Assembly (NCBI RefSeq): GCF_002288925.2
Contig: NW_022098069.1
Location: forward strand, 78,504,424 to 78,568,423
Source: Delphinapterus leucas
Taxonomy: Eukaryota; Chordata; Mammalia; Artiodactyla; Monodontidae
Length of the DNA: 64,000 bases
Direction of reading: 5' to 3'
A program made the position numbers and the translations under genes. The notes beneath the pieces are model-generated. The model was not told the origin of the DNA and ran no database searches. It was given only the letters and a program-made list of their open reading frames with translations. Shown in pieces: positions 1 to 12,052 of the stretch; the stretch's first letter is position 1, and each line of letters begins with the position of its first letter.

Positions 1-90
1 TTTTTGGTCATCAATTTTTTGGTCATCAATAATCTCTTCCATTATTTTTTGGTCATCAATTTTTTGGTCATCAATAATCTCTTCCATTAT
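1..90. repeat. 45 bp tandem duplication
   Basis: Two identical 45 bp units, 1-45 and 46-90. Each contains the short motif ttttttggtcatcaa twice, followed by aatctcttccattat. The array may continue left of the window. No family is recognised. Confidence 0.9.
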
Positions 91-170
91 TTTTTTTTCC
101 TATAATAGTATAAGAAATCTTTGCCTACCCTAAGCTCAGGATTAAGTCCCCATATCTTATTTTCTAGAAC

Positions 171-395
171 AGTGGTTCTCAACACACACACACCCAAACT
201 CAGGTACACTTGGCAATATCTGGAGACATTTTTGACTGTCACAACTGGTGGTTTGTACTCTTTGTATCTAATGGGTGGAGTTCAGGGATAATGCTAAATG
301 TCCTACAATGCACAGGGCCATCTCACAAAAAATAATTATCCATTCCAAAATATAAATAATGGTGCTGTTCAGAAATCCTAATGTTCTGCATTTCA
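171..395 (+). mobile_element. MER20-like hAT-Charlie DNA transposon remnant
   Basis: The sequence runs from 'cagtggttctcaac' through 'ggcaatatctggagacat' and 'gtcacaactggtgg' to 'cctacaatgcacaggg' and 'aattatccattccaaaat'. This is the order expected of MER20, a short non-autonomous hAT-Charlie element. A CA-rich stretch replaces part of the head. It has no coding capacity. Confidence 0.8.
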
Positions 396-699
396 GCCTT
401 TCATAAGATAGATTAAAAAAAAAAAATCTGGATCTTATTCTGTGCCCAGATACTTTTGGTGCCCCTGTGTGGATATGCAGTCATTTACTCAGTTGGCCAT
501 AACTTTCTCCACTTCTCTCAAGTTTCACCTTTGTCTTAGATCAAGCGTCTACCTATTGGAGGGGGCCTGTCTCTGATTTCTAAATTTTTATCACTTTTCT
601 ATTTCTCAAAGCCTATACCAATGACACTCTGATTTAATTACAATAGTTATTTTTTTAAGAAATATTTTATATGTGGTAGTGTATGTCTCAAATTTCCTT
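396..699. other. Unassigned sequence
   Basis: No gene or repeat family recognised. It contains an A run near 414-426 and ordinary AT-rich DNA. Confidence 0.5.
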
Positions 700-786
700 C
701 TCCTTCTCTCACTTCTCCTTCTCCTTCTTCCCTTTCTTTACTTTCCCCTTCCCTTTCCCTTCTCCTTTTTCCTGTTTCTCCTCTTT
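700..786. repeat. Pyrimidine-rich low-complexity tract
   Basis: An almost pure C/T stretch of ctt, cttc and ccctt units. The leucine/phenylalanine-rich frame across it and the charged frame opposite are compositional artefacts. Confidence 0.85.
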
Positions 787-1349
787 TTCGTCTTGAATGT
801 TTTTATTCCTTTCACCTTTCGCACTTACATGAATGCGAATTTTGACAACAGCTGGTCGTTTTGCTCCAAGCTGAGATATTAATTGGGATTGCACTGATTC
901 TACAGATCAAATAGTGGAAACTGATATATTTCAATATGAATCTTTCCATGAATATGGCATTTACCTTCATTTATTTAAGTCTTCAATTTCTCCCAGAAAT
1001 GCTTTATAGTTCCTTTTTTGTGGGGAGGGGGATGGATCACAGACTTGCACAACTTTTGTTTTTCCTATTCACAGATATTTCAGGCTTTAAATATGATATT
1101 GTAAATACCAAATGGAAAATATCATTTTCCATTGCACCTTTTAATCATATGTTGTTAGTATACAGACATATAATTAATTTTATATTGATTTTATATCTAG
1201 TTACCTTACAAAAAATGTTTATTAATTTTGATATTTCACCTGTAGAATCTTTTTGGTTTTCTTTGTGTACAACTATCAAGACAGTAAATACTAAAAATGC
1301 TATTCTTTCCTTTCTGAACATTGTGTCTCTATTTTTTTCTTTACTGTCT

Positions 1350-2086
1350 TGTAGCTTAAAGGTTCCGACCACCAATTCCAGTGTGTGTAGGGGGTGGTTT
1401 CCCCACACCACCAAGCAATTCATGGATACCAGCTGGGTGTCCTACAGTTTAATTCAGTTGATATTACCTCCCTAAAGACAGCCTCAGATTCCAAACTTAT
1501 CTGCTCTCCCTCCGGCTCCCCACTTCAAAAGCCAGTAGCAAACCCAGGTTCTGACCCACTGTAGATCAGGCTACGGATCTGAGGTTCCAAGGACCCTCTC
1601 TTTGAGTTCAACTAATTTGCTAGCTATATAAAAGGATATAACTCAGGAATAGCCAGATGCAAGAGATGCATAGGTGAAGATCTGGGGAAAAGGCATGGAA
1701 CTTCCATGCCCTCTCTGAGTGAGTCCCCAAATCTCCAGGTGTTCACCAACTGGGATGCTGTCTGAACCTCCATCCTTTTGGTTTTTTAAGAAGACTTTGT
1801 TACATAGGCATAATTGATTAAAACACTGGCCATTGGTGACTGATTCAAACTTCAGTCCCTCTCCTTTCCCTGGAGGTGGGGGGCTGGGACTGAAAGTACC
1901 AATCCTCTAATCTCCTGACACAGCCTCCATATTTAGGTGGGGTCCAAGAGTCACCTCATTAACAAAACAAAAGACATCTTTATTGCTCTCCTTAGGAGAT
2001 TAGATTCCAAAGGTTTTAGAAGCTCTGTGCCAAGAATTGGGATGAAGATCAAACATATATTTCTTATTATAAATCACAATGTCACA
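1350..2086 (-). mobile_element. Solitary ERVL/MER21-like LTR inserted in the old L1
   Basis: About 737 bp bounded by TG (1350) and CA (2086). It has the look of a mammalian ERV LTR, including 'cttccatgccctctctgagtg', 'gttacataggcataattgatt' and 'ggtggggtccaagagtcacc'. L1 sequence resumes on both sides, so it is a later insertion. I recall this pattern from an ERVL-related LTR but cannot fix the subfamily. Its orientation is also uncertain. Confidence 0.55.
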
Positions 2087-2880
2087 TACCTTCAGTAGAT
2101 TTTTGAATAGAAATAAGTATTGTCATTTTTATTTTGTTCTCACATGAAAATTTCTGGATATTTCATGATCAAATCAGTTATTTGTTGTAGATTTTTATAA
2201 CATTTATCACATTTTAATATTTCTCCTCTATGAGGTGGATTTAACACTTTATCAAATCCTTTTAAAGCATCCATTAAAAAGAACATGATTTTTTAATCAT
2301 GTAATAAATTACAATGCTGTATATAATTAAACTTATATTTCTGGATAAAACTCAACTTTGACATGGTATATTATCTTTTTTATATATCGATAAATTTGTT
2401 TTGTTACTTTTTAAATTATTTGTGTATCTCTGTACATAAATATCATTTATTTTAATATCAGGTTTGCTCTCTAGATTGTGTGGGTTTGATAAAATGCATT
2501 GCAAGTATTTCCTTTTTTTTTCTCTTCTGTGGAAGAGTTTATGTGATTGATGTTATTGTTTCTTAAATGTTTGCTTGAAATCATGAGTAAAACTATATGG
2601 GTCTTGAGTTTTCTTTGAGATTTTTTTTTAACAGCTTCAATTTCTTTAATAGTTATTGGATTAACCATATTATTTTTTTCTTTGTTAGTCCTGTTTTCCT
2701 AGGAATGGTCAATTTTATCTAAATTTTCAAATTTGTTGGTATAAAGTTATATAAAATATCTGCTCATAATTTTTAATGACTATAGTAGTTATAGCAATGC
2801 TTCTCTTTCTTTCATAGTATTTAATCACTCTTTTCAACAGCTTATCAATTTTTTTAGTCTTTTAAAAGAACAAATTTTAG

Positions 2881-3718
2881 TAGTACAATGGTCCCCCATT
2901 ATCCATGGGGAAAATGTTCTAAGACCCCCAGGAAATGCCTGAAACCTCAGATAGTACCAAACCCTATATATATTATATTTTTTCCTATACATACATACCT
3001 ATGATAAAGTTTAATTTATAAATTAGGCACAGTAAGAGATTAACAACTAAAAATAAAATAGAACAATTATAATAATGTCATAATAAAAATTATATGAACG
3101 TGGTCCCTCTCCTTCCCGCAAAATATCTTGTTGTACAAATACATTTTCCATCTTAACTAAGCACTTATCACACACATTGTTGCTATAAATTTTGCAGTTT
3201 GAAGATCAACAGCAAAACTAGCACAAATTTCTTTTTCCTTCTTCACAATTTCAAATAGAAGATTCATTCTTACCAAAGATCTTAGCAATCACAGCATGCT
3301 TTTTTTCCTTTGTTAAGTCAAGAACTTTCACCTTTTCACTTAAAGGAAAGCACTCTATAGTTTCTCTGTCATATCCAAATTGCCAGCATCACTATTTGTG
3401 CATTTTGGGGCCATTGTTAAGTAAAATAAACATTACTTGAACACAAGCACTGCATACTGTGACAAGTCAGTGTTTTAACCAAGAGGGCTACATGGTGGCT
3501 AATGGGCAGGATATGCTGGACAAAGGGATGACTCACATCCCAACTGGGATGGAGCGGGCCTTAGCGCAACTACATCACGTTATTCAAAATGGCACACAAT
3601 TTAAAACTTACAAGTGATTTATTTCTGGAATTTTCTACTTAATATTTCCAGACTGAGGTTGACCACAGGTAACTGAAACTCCAGAAAGTGAAACCACGGA
3701 TAAGGGGAGACTACTGTA
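2881..3718. mobile_element. Tigger-like (TcMar) DNA transposon, non-autonomous or decayed
   Basis: Inverted termini are visible: 'ggtcccccattatccatgg' near 2890 and 'ccacggataaggggagac' near 3693-3712, followed by a TA at 3717-3718. The interior is decayed and has no transposase-length frame. It interrupts L1 ORF2-derived sequence, which resumes at about 3720. Confidence 0.85.
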
Positions 3719-4149
3719 TTTATTATTTCTGTTGTATACTTATCTTCTATTTTATACATTTCTGGTTATATATTTATTATGTTTTCTTCTGATTTTTCAG
3801 TTTCATTTATCATTTGTACTTTAGCTTATTCAGCTAGATGCTCAGATATGTGGATTTTTACACTTTCTTCTTATATGTATTTAAGGGTATACATTTCCTT
3901 TAAGGCATAGTTTAGCCACATTTACTAACTGATATCTTACTTTTCTGATCTAAGAGTTATTTAGAAATGCATAGCTCAATTGATAAACTTTTAAAAATTG
4001 TCATTTTGCATTTATTTTCTAGTTCAATTCCACAATAATCAAAGGGCATATTCTGTAAGATTTCAATATAAAAATTACTGTAATTTACTTTATAGATTTG
4101 GGGAAAATAGAGAAAATATGCATTTGAGGTTAGTATTCCCTCAGTAAGG

Positions 4150-4495
4150 CTTTGAGTGCCAAGAAGAAAAATTTAATTACAACTCTATCACTGCAATTGA
4201 AATGCTCCACACGGATGTTGGAAGTGATGAGAGTACCACATACCGTCTTTGCCATAACAATTTAAGTCTGGCATTGTAGTGTGAAAGCAGGCATAGATAG
4301 TATGTAAATAAATAAGCTGACTGTTCTAATAAAACCTTATTTATGAACACTGCTATTTGATTTTCATGACTTTTATTTTTCACAAAATACTATTACTCTT
4401 TTAATTGTTTTTAATCCTTTAAAAATACAAATACCATTCTGAATTTGTGGATCATATAAACACAGATGGCTATCCAGATTTGACCCATAGTTTGT
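4150..4495 (-). mobile_element. hAT-Charlie-type non-autonomous element
   Basis: It contains 'ggcattgtagtgtgaaagca', 'tctaataaaaccttattta' and 'ccagatttgacccatagttt', in the order of a mammalian hAT-Charlie MITE whose end reads like 'gggtcggcaaactacggcc' on the opposite strand. Old L1 sequence resumes on the right. The exact subfamily is not determined. Confidence 0.6.
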
Positions 4496-6789
4496 AATCT
4501 GTCAACCATTAATTTATTTATACTTATCTATTTTTTTTTCTGTTTTGTAAGTTACTACACAAGCTGATTTAAAACTTTTATTATGGTTTTGATTTGTCTA
4601 TTTTTGCTTTGTCAGATTTTGCCTCATTTTAAGGCTATGTTAAATATACATAAAAATGTAGACTTCTTGCTGTTGATCCTTTACCATTAGAAAATGTTTC
4701 TGCTTATCTTTAATGCTTTTTGCCTTATGTGGTACTGATCTGGTATTACTATAGCTAAACCACCTTCCTTTTGGTTAATATTTGTATGGAATATTTTCTC
4801 TATCCTTTTAATTTTAGTCTTTTTGTATTCATATTTTATATTACTTTGTAAGCAGTATATAGCTGGACTTTTTTGTGAAATACATTTTGAAAGTTATTTA
4901 ATTGGAGTTCTTATTCCTACTATATCACAACTGAGCACTGGTTTTACATTTAATGTAAATAATGATACATTTAAGCATGGATTTGAATTTACCACCTTAC
5001 TATTGTTTCACCATTTGCACCACTCATTTTATGTCCCTTTTCTCTCTTTTATTGGCATCTTTTGTTTTATTAAAGTATTTTAATCAATCTGTATTCTCTT
5101 TTAGCTTGTTAGTGTTATTCTTTTAGTGGCTGTTCCAGAAAATTTGACAAAAATCTTTGAATTAGAAGAGTCTAACATAAATTAGTATAGCTATTACTTC
5201 ACAGGTAATGTAAATTCATTAGCACCCTAACACTATCTCTTTAAAGGTATCTATTTTGTTTTGCTTTTTTTCTTCCATCGCTTCTGCTGAACTCATACCT
5301 TTCAGTCTTATTGCTGCTCTGTTAAAGATAATATGTCTTTTTTGTAATTTGGCTGTTTTTAAGATAGTTTCCCTGTCTGGGTTTTTTGCAGTTTTAAAAC
5401 AATGTGTCTAGATATTTTTCTTTGTATTTCTTCTAACTGGGGGTTTATTGAGCTTTCTGAATCTGTGGCTTAACATCTTTCATCATTTTCAATTTGGGCT
5501 AGTTTCTCTACTCACATTGCCATTGTCCCACATTCTGGCTTCTGTCCTTCTGGGTTTCCAAATAAATATTAATACTATCCGTTTTTCATATTCAACTTCT
5601 GCTTCTTATTTTCTATCCATGCCTCCATCTGAAAAATTTCCATCATTATATACTCTAATACTGTAATCCTCTTTTCTGCTGCTTCTAATCTGCTCTTAAG
5701 CCTTTTCTTCAACTTTGAATTGCAGGTAATACTCTTTTCTAGAATTAAATGCATCATTTGATTCTTCTTTTAAGTTCTGTCATGAAATATCACATGTTGA
5801 CTCTACTTTCTTTATATGTTAACCACAATAATTTTAAAATAAGTATCTGATAACTCCCATACCTAGATTACTTGCAAGTCTATTTTTTCTCTTATATTTT
5901 ATAAATTTGGTCACATCTCCTACCACTCCTGAAAATGTTTTTATTGCATGGTGAATACTGTGTATGAAAAACCGTGTAGTTAATTTGAGGCTCAGATGAA
6001 TTGTCATCTTTCAGAGGGTATTTACTATTTCTGATGGTAAGCAATTAGAGTAGGGACATAGCTCCTATTTCAGTCTAAAATAAAGTTGTTTTGAAACTTG
6101 TTCTAATTTGTGATTGTTCCTACTATGTTTCTCTGAGGCTCTACTTGGGATTTTTAATATGACTTTTGTTCCTTGGGTTGACCTCTGATTTTCGTCTAAC
6201 CAGGTCCATGTGCCATCTTGGTGTTCTTTCCTTTCTGATTCTTACCTTCTTGGATGCTTATGAACTGGATAATGTTTTGAAGTTAAAGGTAGTACAAAAG
6301 GTTAGAATCACTTCAGTGCACTTTCTTTCTCTCAAGAATCATGGCCTCTGAAGTGCTAGCTACCTCGGTAGTTATGAACACTAAATTTGCCTCAGTCCTA
6401 TGAGGCTGCTGAAAGCTCAACTAAGTTTCTCAGTTCCTTGTATGCTACTTTCTGCTCAACTTTTTAGTCACTCAGTCGATGGCACATTTAATTTGCAAAT
6501 ACCTTGAGGGAAATTGCCACAGGTTGTTGGGCTTATCTCAGTCTATTTCCTTACTCTTTGGGACCCTGGTTCCTCAAGTCCTGACTTCCTTTCTTTTTTC
6601 GTGCTTAAAACACATGCTGTTTGGTATATTTTTCAATGTTTTTCTACTTGGGGGCAAGAATGATACTATCTGTTCCTAGAAGTTAAACCAGTGGTTTTAC
6701 ATAAGTGATTTTTACCTAAGTCTGTAGGGCATTTACTACACTATTCAAACAGATTGAACAAATTTTACAAGTCTCAATTCCTTTCCTTG

Positions 6790-9700
6790 GTATAAACGGA
6801 AAACTATCTTAAGAGAAATAAACCAGTGGAACTAACATGAGGGCTATACGAAAATTAGATTCCTCTCATGACGAGTGTGCACACACTTGCCTACCCCTGA
6901 AACAAGGCAGAAGCAGATTGAAACTGCACGGACTCTGGCTAGTTTACCGTGATCTCCCTGGCATGTGCTCCAGCCTAAGCTGAGTGCCCTCTCTGGCTCC
7001 ACTTGCTCTGTAACACAGCTCCACCCTAGGGTAAAGGCTGCCACAGCCAATGGGAAGGCTCAGTTGTTAGGGACAGAGCCAGCTCAGATCCGAAACAGTA
7101 TCTGAATGGGGTGGTGTTTGACTAGGGCTGGGACTGCCACAGCCTACACCATGATACACACTGAGTGCCCAATCCAGCCCCTCTTGCTTCAGGACTCTTC
7201 CACTCTGGGTGTGAGGGTGTTAATACTGGGAGGGGGGAGAGCACACACTTAGAGGGAACAGAGCCAGCTTAGACCCAACCCTCAAATCTTCTGCTCCAGC
7301 AACTTGGGATATACTCCCAATAGTGTTGGTCAATGAGCAGAGGAGAAGCCCTTGCTCACACCTGGCTCTGGCTTTAGCCCCTCCACCTCCAGCCCCACCT
7401 CCTACCAAGGTGATAGCTGCCAGCACACCCTGGGGAAAGATGTGACTCCTGATCCTGTCAGATCCAGCTCTCCCATCGGTCTTTGAACAAACATAGATTA
7501 AACAGGGATGCTCTCACACAAGGACACCACTTCAAGACTGGAATAGGTAACAGTTTCAACTGATTTCATAGAGACAGAGAAAGTTAAGCCAAATAGGAAG
7601 ACAGAGGAATGTGTTTCAATAGAAAGAATAAGGAAAAAACCTGAAAAAATGACTAATGAAATAGAAAAAAATAATTTACCAGATAATGAGTTCAAAGCAT
7701 TAGTAATAAAAATGATAACTGAATGAATTAGGGAAAAGAGTAGATGAACACTGTGGGAATTTTAAAAAGGATTTAAAAAATATAAAAAAGAACCAGTCAG
7801 AACTGAAGAATACAGTAACTTAAATGTGAAACAGACTAGAAAGCACAAAATCAATGTGAAATGCTACACTAACATTTTGAAGAATAAAACCCACATGATC
7901 ATCTCAAAAGATGAAGAAACTCTTCTGACAAAATTCAATATCCATTTACAATAAAAACTCTATTGCAAGTGGGCACAGAGGGAACATTCCTCAACATAGT
8001 AAGGCCATATATGACAAGCTCACAGCTAGCATCACACCCAAAGGTGAAAATCTGAAAGCACTTCCTCTAAGATCAGGGACAAAACAAGGATGCCCACTTT
8101 TACCATTTTATTTAAGAAAGTATTGGAAGTCTTGGCAACAGCAATGAGACAAGAAAAAAAGAAAGGAAAAGAAATCCAAATTGAAAAGGAAGACGTAAAA
8201 CTGTCACTGTTTGCAGATGATATGATAAGATACATAGAAAATACTAAAGATGCCACAAAAACAAACAAACAAACAAAAAACTAGAGCTCATCAATGAATT
8301 CAGTAAAGTTGCAGGATACAAAATTAATATACAGAAATCTGTTGCTTTTCTATACACTAATAACGAACTGTCAGAAAGAGAAAACAAGAAAACAATTCCA
8401 TTTAAAATCCCAACAAAAAGAATAAAATACCCAGGAATAAACTTAATCAAAAAGGTGAAAGAACTATGCTCTGAAAACTATAAAACTGACGAAGGAAACT
8501 GAGGATGATACAAAGAAACAGAACAGTGTTACATATTCATAGATTGGAAGAATGAATATTGTTAAAATGACCATACTATCCAAAGCAATCTACAGATTTA
8601 ATGAAATTCTTATCAAAATATTCATGATATTTTTCACAGAACTAGAACAAATAATCCTAAAATTTATATGGAACCACAAAAGACCTTGAATTGCCAAAGC
8701 AATCTTGTGAAAAAAGAACAAAGCTGGAGGTAATATGCTCCCTGACTCCAGACTATACTATAAAGCTACAATAATCAAAACAGCATGATCTTGGCACAAA
8801 AGCAGACACACAGATTAATGGAACAGAATAGAGAGCCCAGAAATAAACCCACATAATTATGGTCAATTAATCTATGACAAAGGAGGTAAGAATAATCAAA
8901 GGAGAAAAGGCAGTCTCTTCAATAACTGGTGCTGGGAAAATTGGATAGCTACATGTAAAAAAATGAAATTAGAACATTTTCTCACACAATACACAAAAAT
9001 AAACTCAAAATGGATTAAAGACTTAAAAGTCAGACCTGAAATCATAATCATAAAACTCCTAGAACATAGGTAGAACACTCTGACATAAACTGCAGCAATG
9101 TTTTTTTAGATCTGTCTCCTAAGGTGAAAGAAAAAAAAAAAGCAAAAATAAACAAATGGGACATGATTAAAATTGAAAGCTTTTGCACAACAAAGGTTTG
9201 TGCAACAACTGACAAAACAAAAAGAGAATATACTGAATGGGAGAAAAGATTTGCAAATGATATGACTAAAAATGGGTTAATACCCAAAATATATAAACAG
9301 TTCATACAACCCAACAGCAAAAAAACAAACAACCCAATTAAAAAATAGGCAAAGACCTGAATAGACATTTTTCCAAAGAAGACATACAGATGGCCAAAAG
9401 GCACATGAAGAGATGCTCAACATTGCTAATCATCAGAGAAATGCAAATCAAACCCACAATGATATATCACCTCATACCTGTCAAAATGCTATCATCAAAT
9501 ATGTCCACAAATAACAAATTTTGGCAAGGATGTGGAGACAAGGGAAGCCTTGTACACTGTTAGCAGGAATGTAAATTTTTTCAGCCAGTATGGGAACAGA
9601 ATGGAGTTTCCTCAAAAACTAAAAATAAAACTATCATATGATCCAGCAACTCTACTTCTGGGTACATATCTGAAGAAAACAAAAACACTAATTCAAAAAG

Positions 9701-10257
9701 ACTCTTGCACCCCAATGTTCATAGTAGCATTATTTACAATAGCAAAGATAATGGAAGCAATTGAAGTGTCCACCAACAGATGAATGGATAAAGAAGATGT
9801 GGTACATATATATGATGGAATATTACTCAGCCATAAAAATAATGAAGTTTTGCCATTTGCAACAACATGGATGGACCTAGATGGTATTGTGCTGAGTGAA
9901 ATAAGTCAGAGAAAGAAAAATACTGTGTTACCTCTTATATGTGGAATCTAAAAAATGAAACAAATGAATATAGTAAAACAGAAACAGACTCAGGTATAAA
10001 AAACAGATTGGTGGTTACCAATGGGGAGAGGGAGGAGGACATGGGAGAGGCAGGATCGGGGTAGGGGATTGAGAAGTACAAGCTACTATATATAAAATGG
10101 ATAGGCTACATGGACATATTATACAGCACAGGAAAATACAGCCATTATTTTGTAGTGACTTCATGTGGTGTACAAGTTATAAAAATGTTCAGTTGCTATC
10201 TTGTACACCCCAAACTAATAAGATGTTGTAAATCGACTATACTTCTCTTAAAAAAAT
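6790..10257 (+). mobile_element. L1 retrotransposon, plus strand, with large internal deletion
   Basis: 6840-7480 is GC-richer 5'UTR-like sequence. 7480-7850 resembles the start of ORF1 of an L1MA-type element. The sequence then jumps near 7855-7880 straight to the ORF2 reverse transcriptase domain and continues to a 3'UTR that ends near 10235 with 'gtaaatcgactatacttct' and a short A-rich tail. Most of ORF1 and the ORF2 endonuclease are missing. Target-site duplications could not be resolved because the 5' edge is unclear. Confidence 0.75.
7875..9950 (+). pseudogene. L1 ORF2 remnant (reverse transcriptase to C-terminus)
   Basis: This is a decayed copy of the L1 ORF2 protein, which in intact elements provides endonuclease and reverse transcriptase for target-primed insertion. 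The sequence starts inside the RT domain. The catalytic box FADDM is encoded at 8210-8224, within a frame that reads [19 protein letters not shown]. Downstream pieces encode INKWDMIKIESFCTTK (9148-9195), then the C-terminal region including 'ggaatattactcag' (MEYYSA-like) near 9818. Several frameshifts and stops split it, and the endonuclease domain is absent, so it cannot be functional. Confidence 0.85.
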
Positions 10258-10914
10258 CATAGCAAGTAATCCTAAGATTTGGATTCTTTTAAATGTCTCT
10301 TCAATAAGAAATATTATTAATTTAATAAGGAATAATTTAAAAACAAAACAAAAGCAAAAACAGTACTTGCCTTTCAGAAAGAACCGAATACGTGGACTTG
10401 GGATACCAAGTAACCTGGGGATATAAGTTTACATTATGTTCTCAGTGCTTTTTGATCTGCCTAACTGTAAATTTGTGCATGAACAAAAGTACTCCACTAT
10501 TGTTTGGCAACAGTATGAAACAGTCCCTAACACAACCCAAAGGAACAAGTGAGTAATATAAATAGGTTTATCGTACTCTCACGGTACTCTCAAGATATAA
10601 CCATATCTTGTTAGAGCACCTTCCCTCCATCAACCTCAAACTATAAGTGATTATCAATAACAAGATGATGAAGAATTAAAAGTTGCAAATATAATACATA
10701 ATATATGTACATTTCTATTCTGTAAGTCAGCACTAATTCTTTCTCTCTTGGGAGTGGCTGTGACCATGAATGGAGGAGGGAAATTCTTGTAAGAGGCAGA
10801 ACTCTGAACTCTGCTACCAGTAGGTCTTAGAAGGAGTGATGCCTAGAGTAAGAATCTATGTTCCTGGGCAATGGTTTGGTTGGATAACTTGCAGAGAAAA
10901 TGACTAAATAATTG
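10258..10914. other. Unassigned AT-rich sequence
   Basis: No gene, RNA or repeat family recognised. Confidence 0.5.
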
Positions 10915-11282
10915 GTCACTGAACACAATATGGATGAATCGTACAAACATAATGTTGAGCTAAAGAAGTCAGGCACAAAAGGGAAACCACTATTTGATTC
11001 TATTTATATAAAGTTCAAAACCATGCAAAACAAATCTATGGTAATAGGAATCAGAGGGTTATTACTCTTGTGTTTATAGAGACTAGTAGAAAGCGTGCTG
11101 GGGGCCTTCTGAAGTATGCATAATATTTTATTTCTTGATCTCAGTGCTGCTTATGCAGATGTGTCCAGCTTTGTGAAAATGCACTGAGCTGTGCCCAGAT
11201 GGTTTGTGTAGTATTATAAATGTGTTATTACTAAATAAGAAGTCAAATAATTTAAATAAATAAATAATTTATCCCAAGAAAT
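10915..11282 (+). mobile_element. Old L1 3' end (L1MC/L1MD-like)
   Basis: It contains 'agaagtcaggcacaaaagg', 'tttgattctatttatataaag', 'ggtaataggaatcagagg' and 'tttatttcttgatctcagtg', which follow the 3' end of mid-age mammalian L1s. It ends in an aaataaataaata tail. It is short, degenerate and non-coding. Confidence 0.65.
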
Positions 11283-11840
11283 TTTTTTGCAAGAAGCCTG
11301 TAGTTGGTACTCTGGGAATGGGCCCAGAACATGAAAATATATTTGTCCCTACTGTAGAAAAAATATCCTAATAAGCATGTTTACAACATAATAGACTTTT
11401 TAGATGTCAGCTAAATTCTTTCCCAGGTAGCCCAGAACTTGCATAATGAGCTCACAATTAAAATGTGCATGGTGGTAGGGAGAAACTTTAAAAAGTTAGT
11501 TTTCCTCTCCTCAAGGTGACCTAGCCACACTCATAAAAGTGCAATTACTAGCAAAAATAATTAAATATTATGCCTCAGTACAGCTCCATACTTTATGTGA
11601 AGAGCCAGCTACCTGGTGGCTTCAAAATATTTACATTAGAACTTTTCCCTGGGTCAGAGCTGTGGTGAAGATTTTTCTTCAATAGACAAAACTTTATTTA
11701 GATGTGGATTTTCTTTTCAGACTAATTTTACTTGATCAGGGACCACCAACCTTGGACTACCTAAATGCCTCAAAAATTAACATACTATTCCACATGCACT
11801 GTATCCAACTAAGAAATTTTCTTGAAGTAAAAGAAACAAT
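11283..11840. other. Unassigned sequence
   Basis: Unique-looking AT-rich DNA with no recognised feature. Confidence 0.5.
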
Positions 11841-12052
11841 GGGGCTACCCTGGTGGTGCAGTGGCTGAGAGTCCGCCTGCGGATGCAGGGGACACGGATT
11901 CGTGCCCCGGTCCGGGAAGATCCCACATGCCGCGGAGTGGCTGGGCCCGTGAGCCATGGCCGCTGAGCCTGTGCGTCTGGAGCCTGTGCCCCGCAATGGG
12001 AGAGGCCCCAACAGTGAGAGGCCCGCGTACCGAAAAAAACAAAAACAAAAAA
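11841..12052 (+). mobile_element. CHR SINE, full length
   Basis: A tRNA-derived head ('ctggtggtgcagtggctgag', A box), a B-box region 'ggattcgtgcccc', a body 'ggcccgtgagccatggccgc' and a tail 'gtgagaggcccgcgtaccg' followed by A-rich sequence. The frames on both strands here are artefacts of the GC-rich SINE. The target-site duplication is not clear. Confidence 0.93.

Larger units (their letters stand above)
820..6780 (-). mobile_element. Ancient L1 (L1M-like), minus strand, split by three insertions
   Basis: Read on the minus strand, segments at 870-1345, 2090-2880, 3720-4140 and 4500-6700 follow L1 in order, from ORF2 reverse transcriptase through endonuclease and ORF1 to the 5' region. Plus-strand landmarks include 'gattgcactgattctacagat' (first 20 bases characteristic) near 890, the endonuclease-region wording near 4690-5060 (matching 'tttaattggagcatttaatc' in younger L1s), and ORF1 coiled-coil coding near 5600-5760. 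All frames are broken, and divergence from the younger L1s in this window is heavy. An LTR, a Tigger-type element and a hAT element interrupt it. The 5' boundary near 6780 is uncertain. Confidence 0.7.

Noticed and set aside
1..120. CRISPR-like repeat spacing at the window start
   Set aside because: The copies are directly adjacent with no unique spacers, and the DNA is mammalian.
936..1475. 179-codon plus-strand open frame, one of the longest
   Set aside because: It runs antisense to old L1 ORF2 and then into an LTR. The hydrophobic residues come from T-rich antisense L1 sequence.
11857..11930. tRNA-like A and B boxes in the SINEs
   Set aside because: They belong to tRNA-derived SINEs, which lack a tRNA cloverleaf 3' half, so they are not functional tRNA genes.
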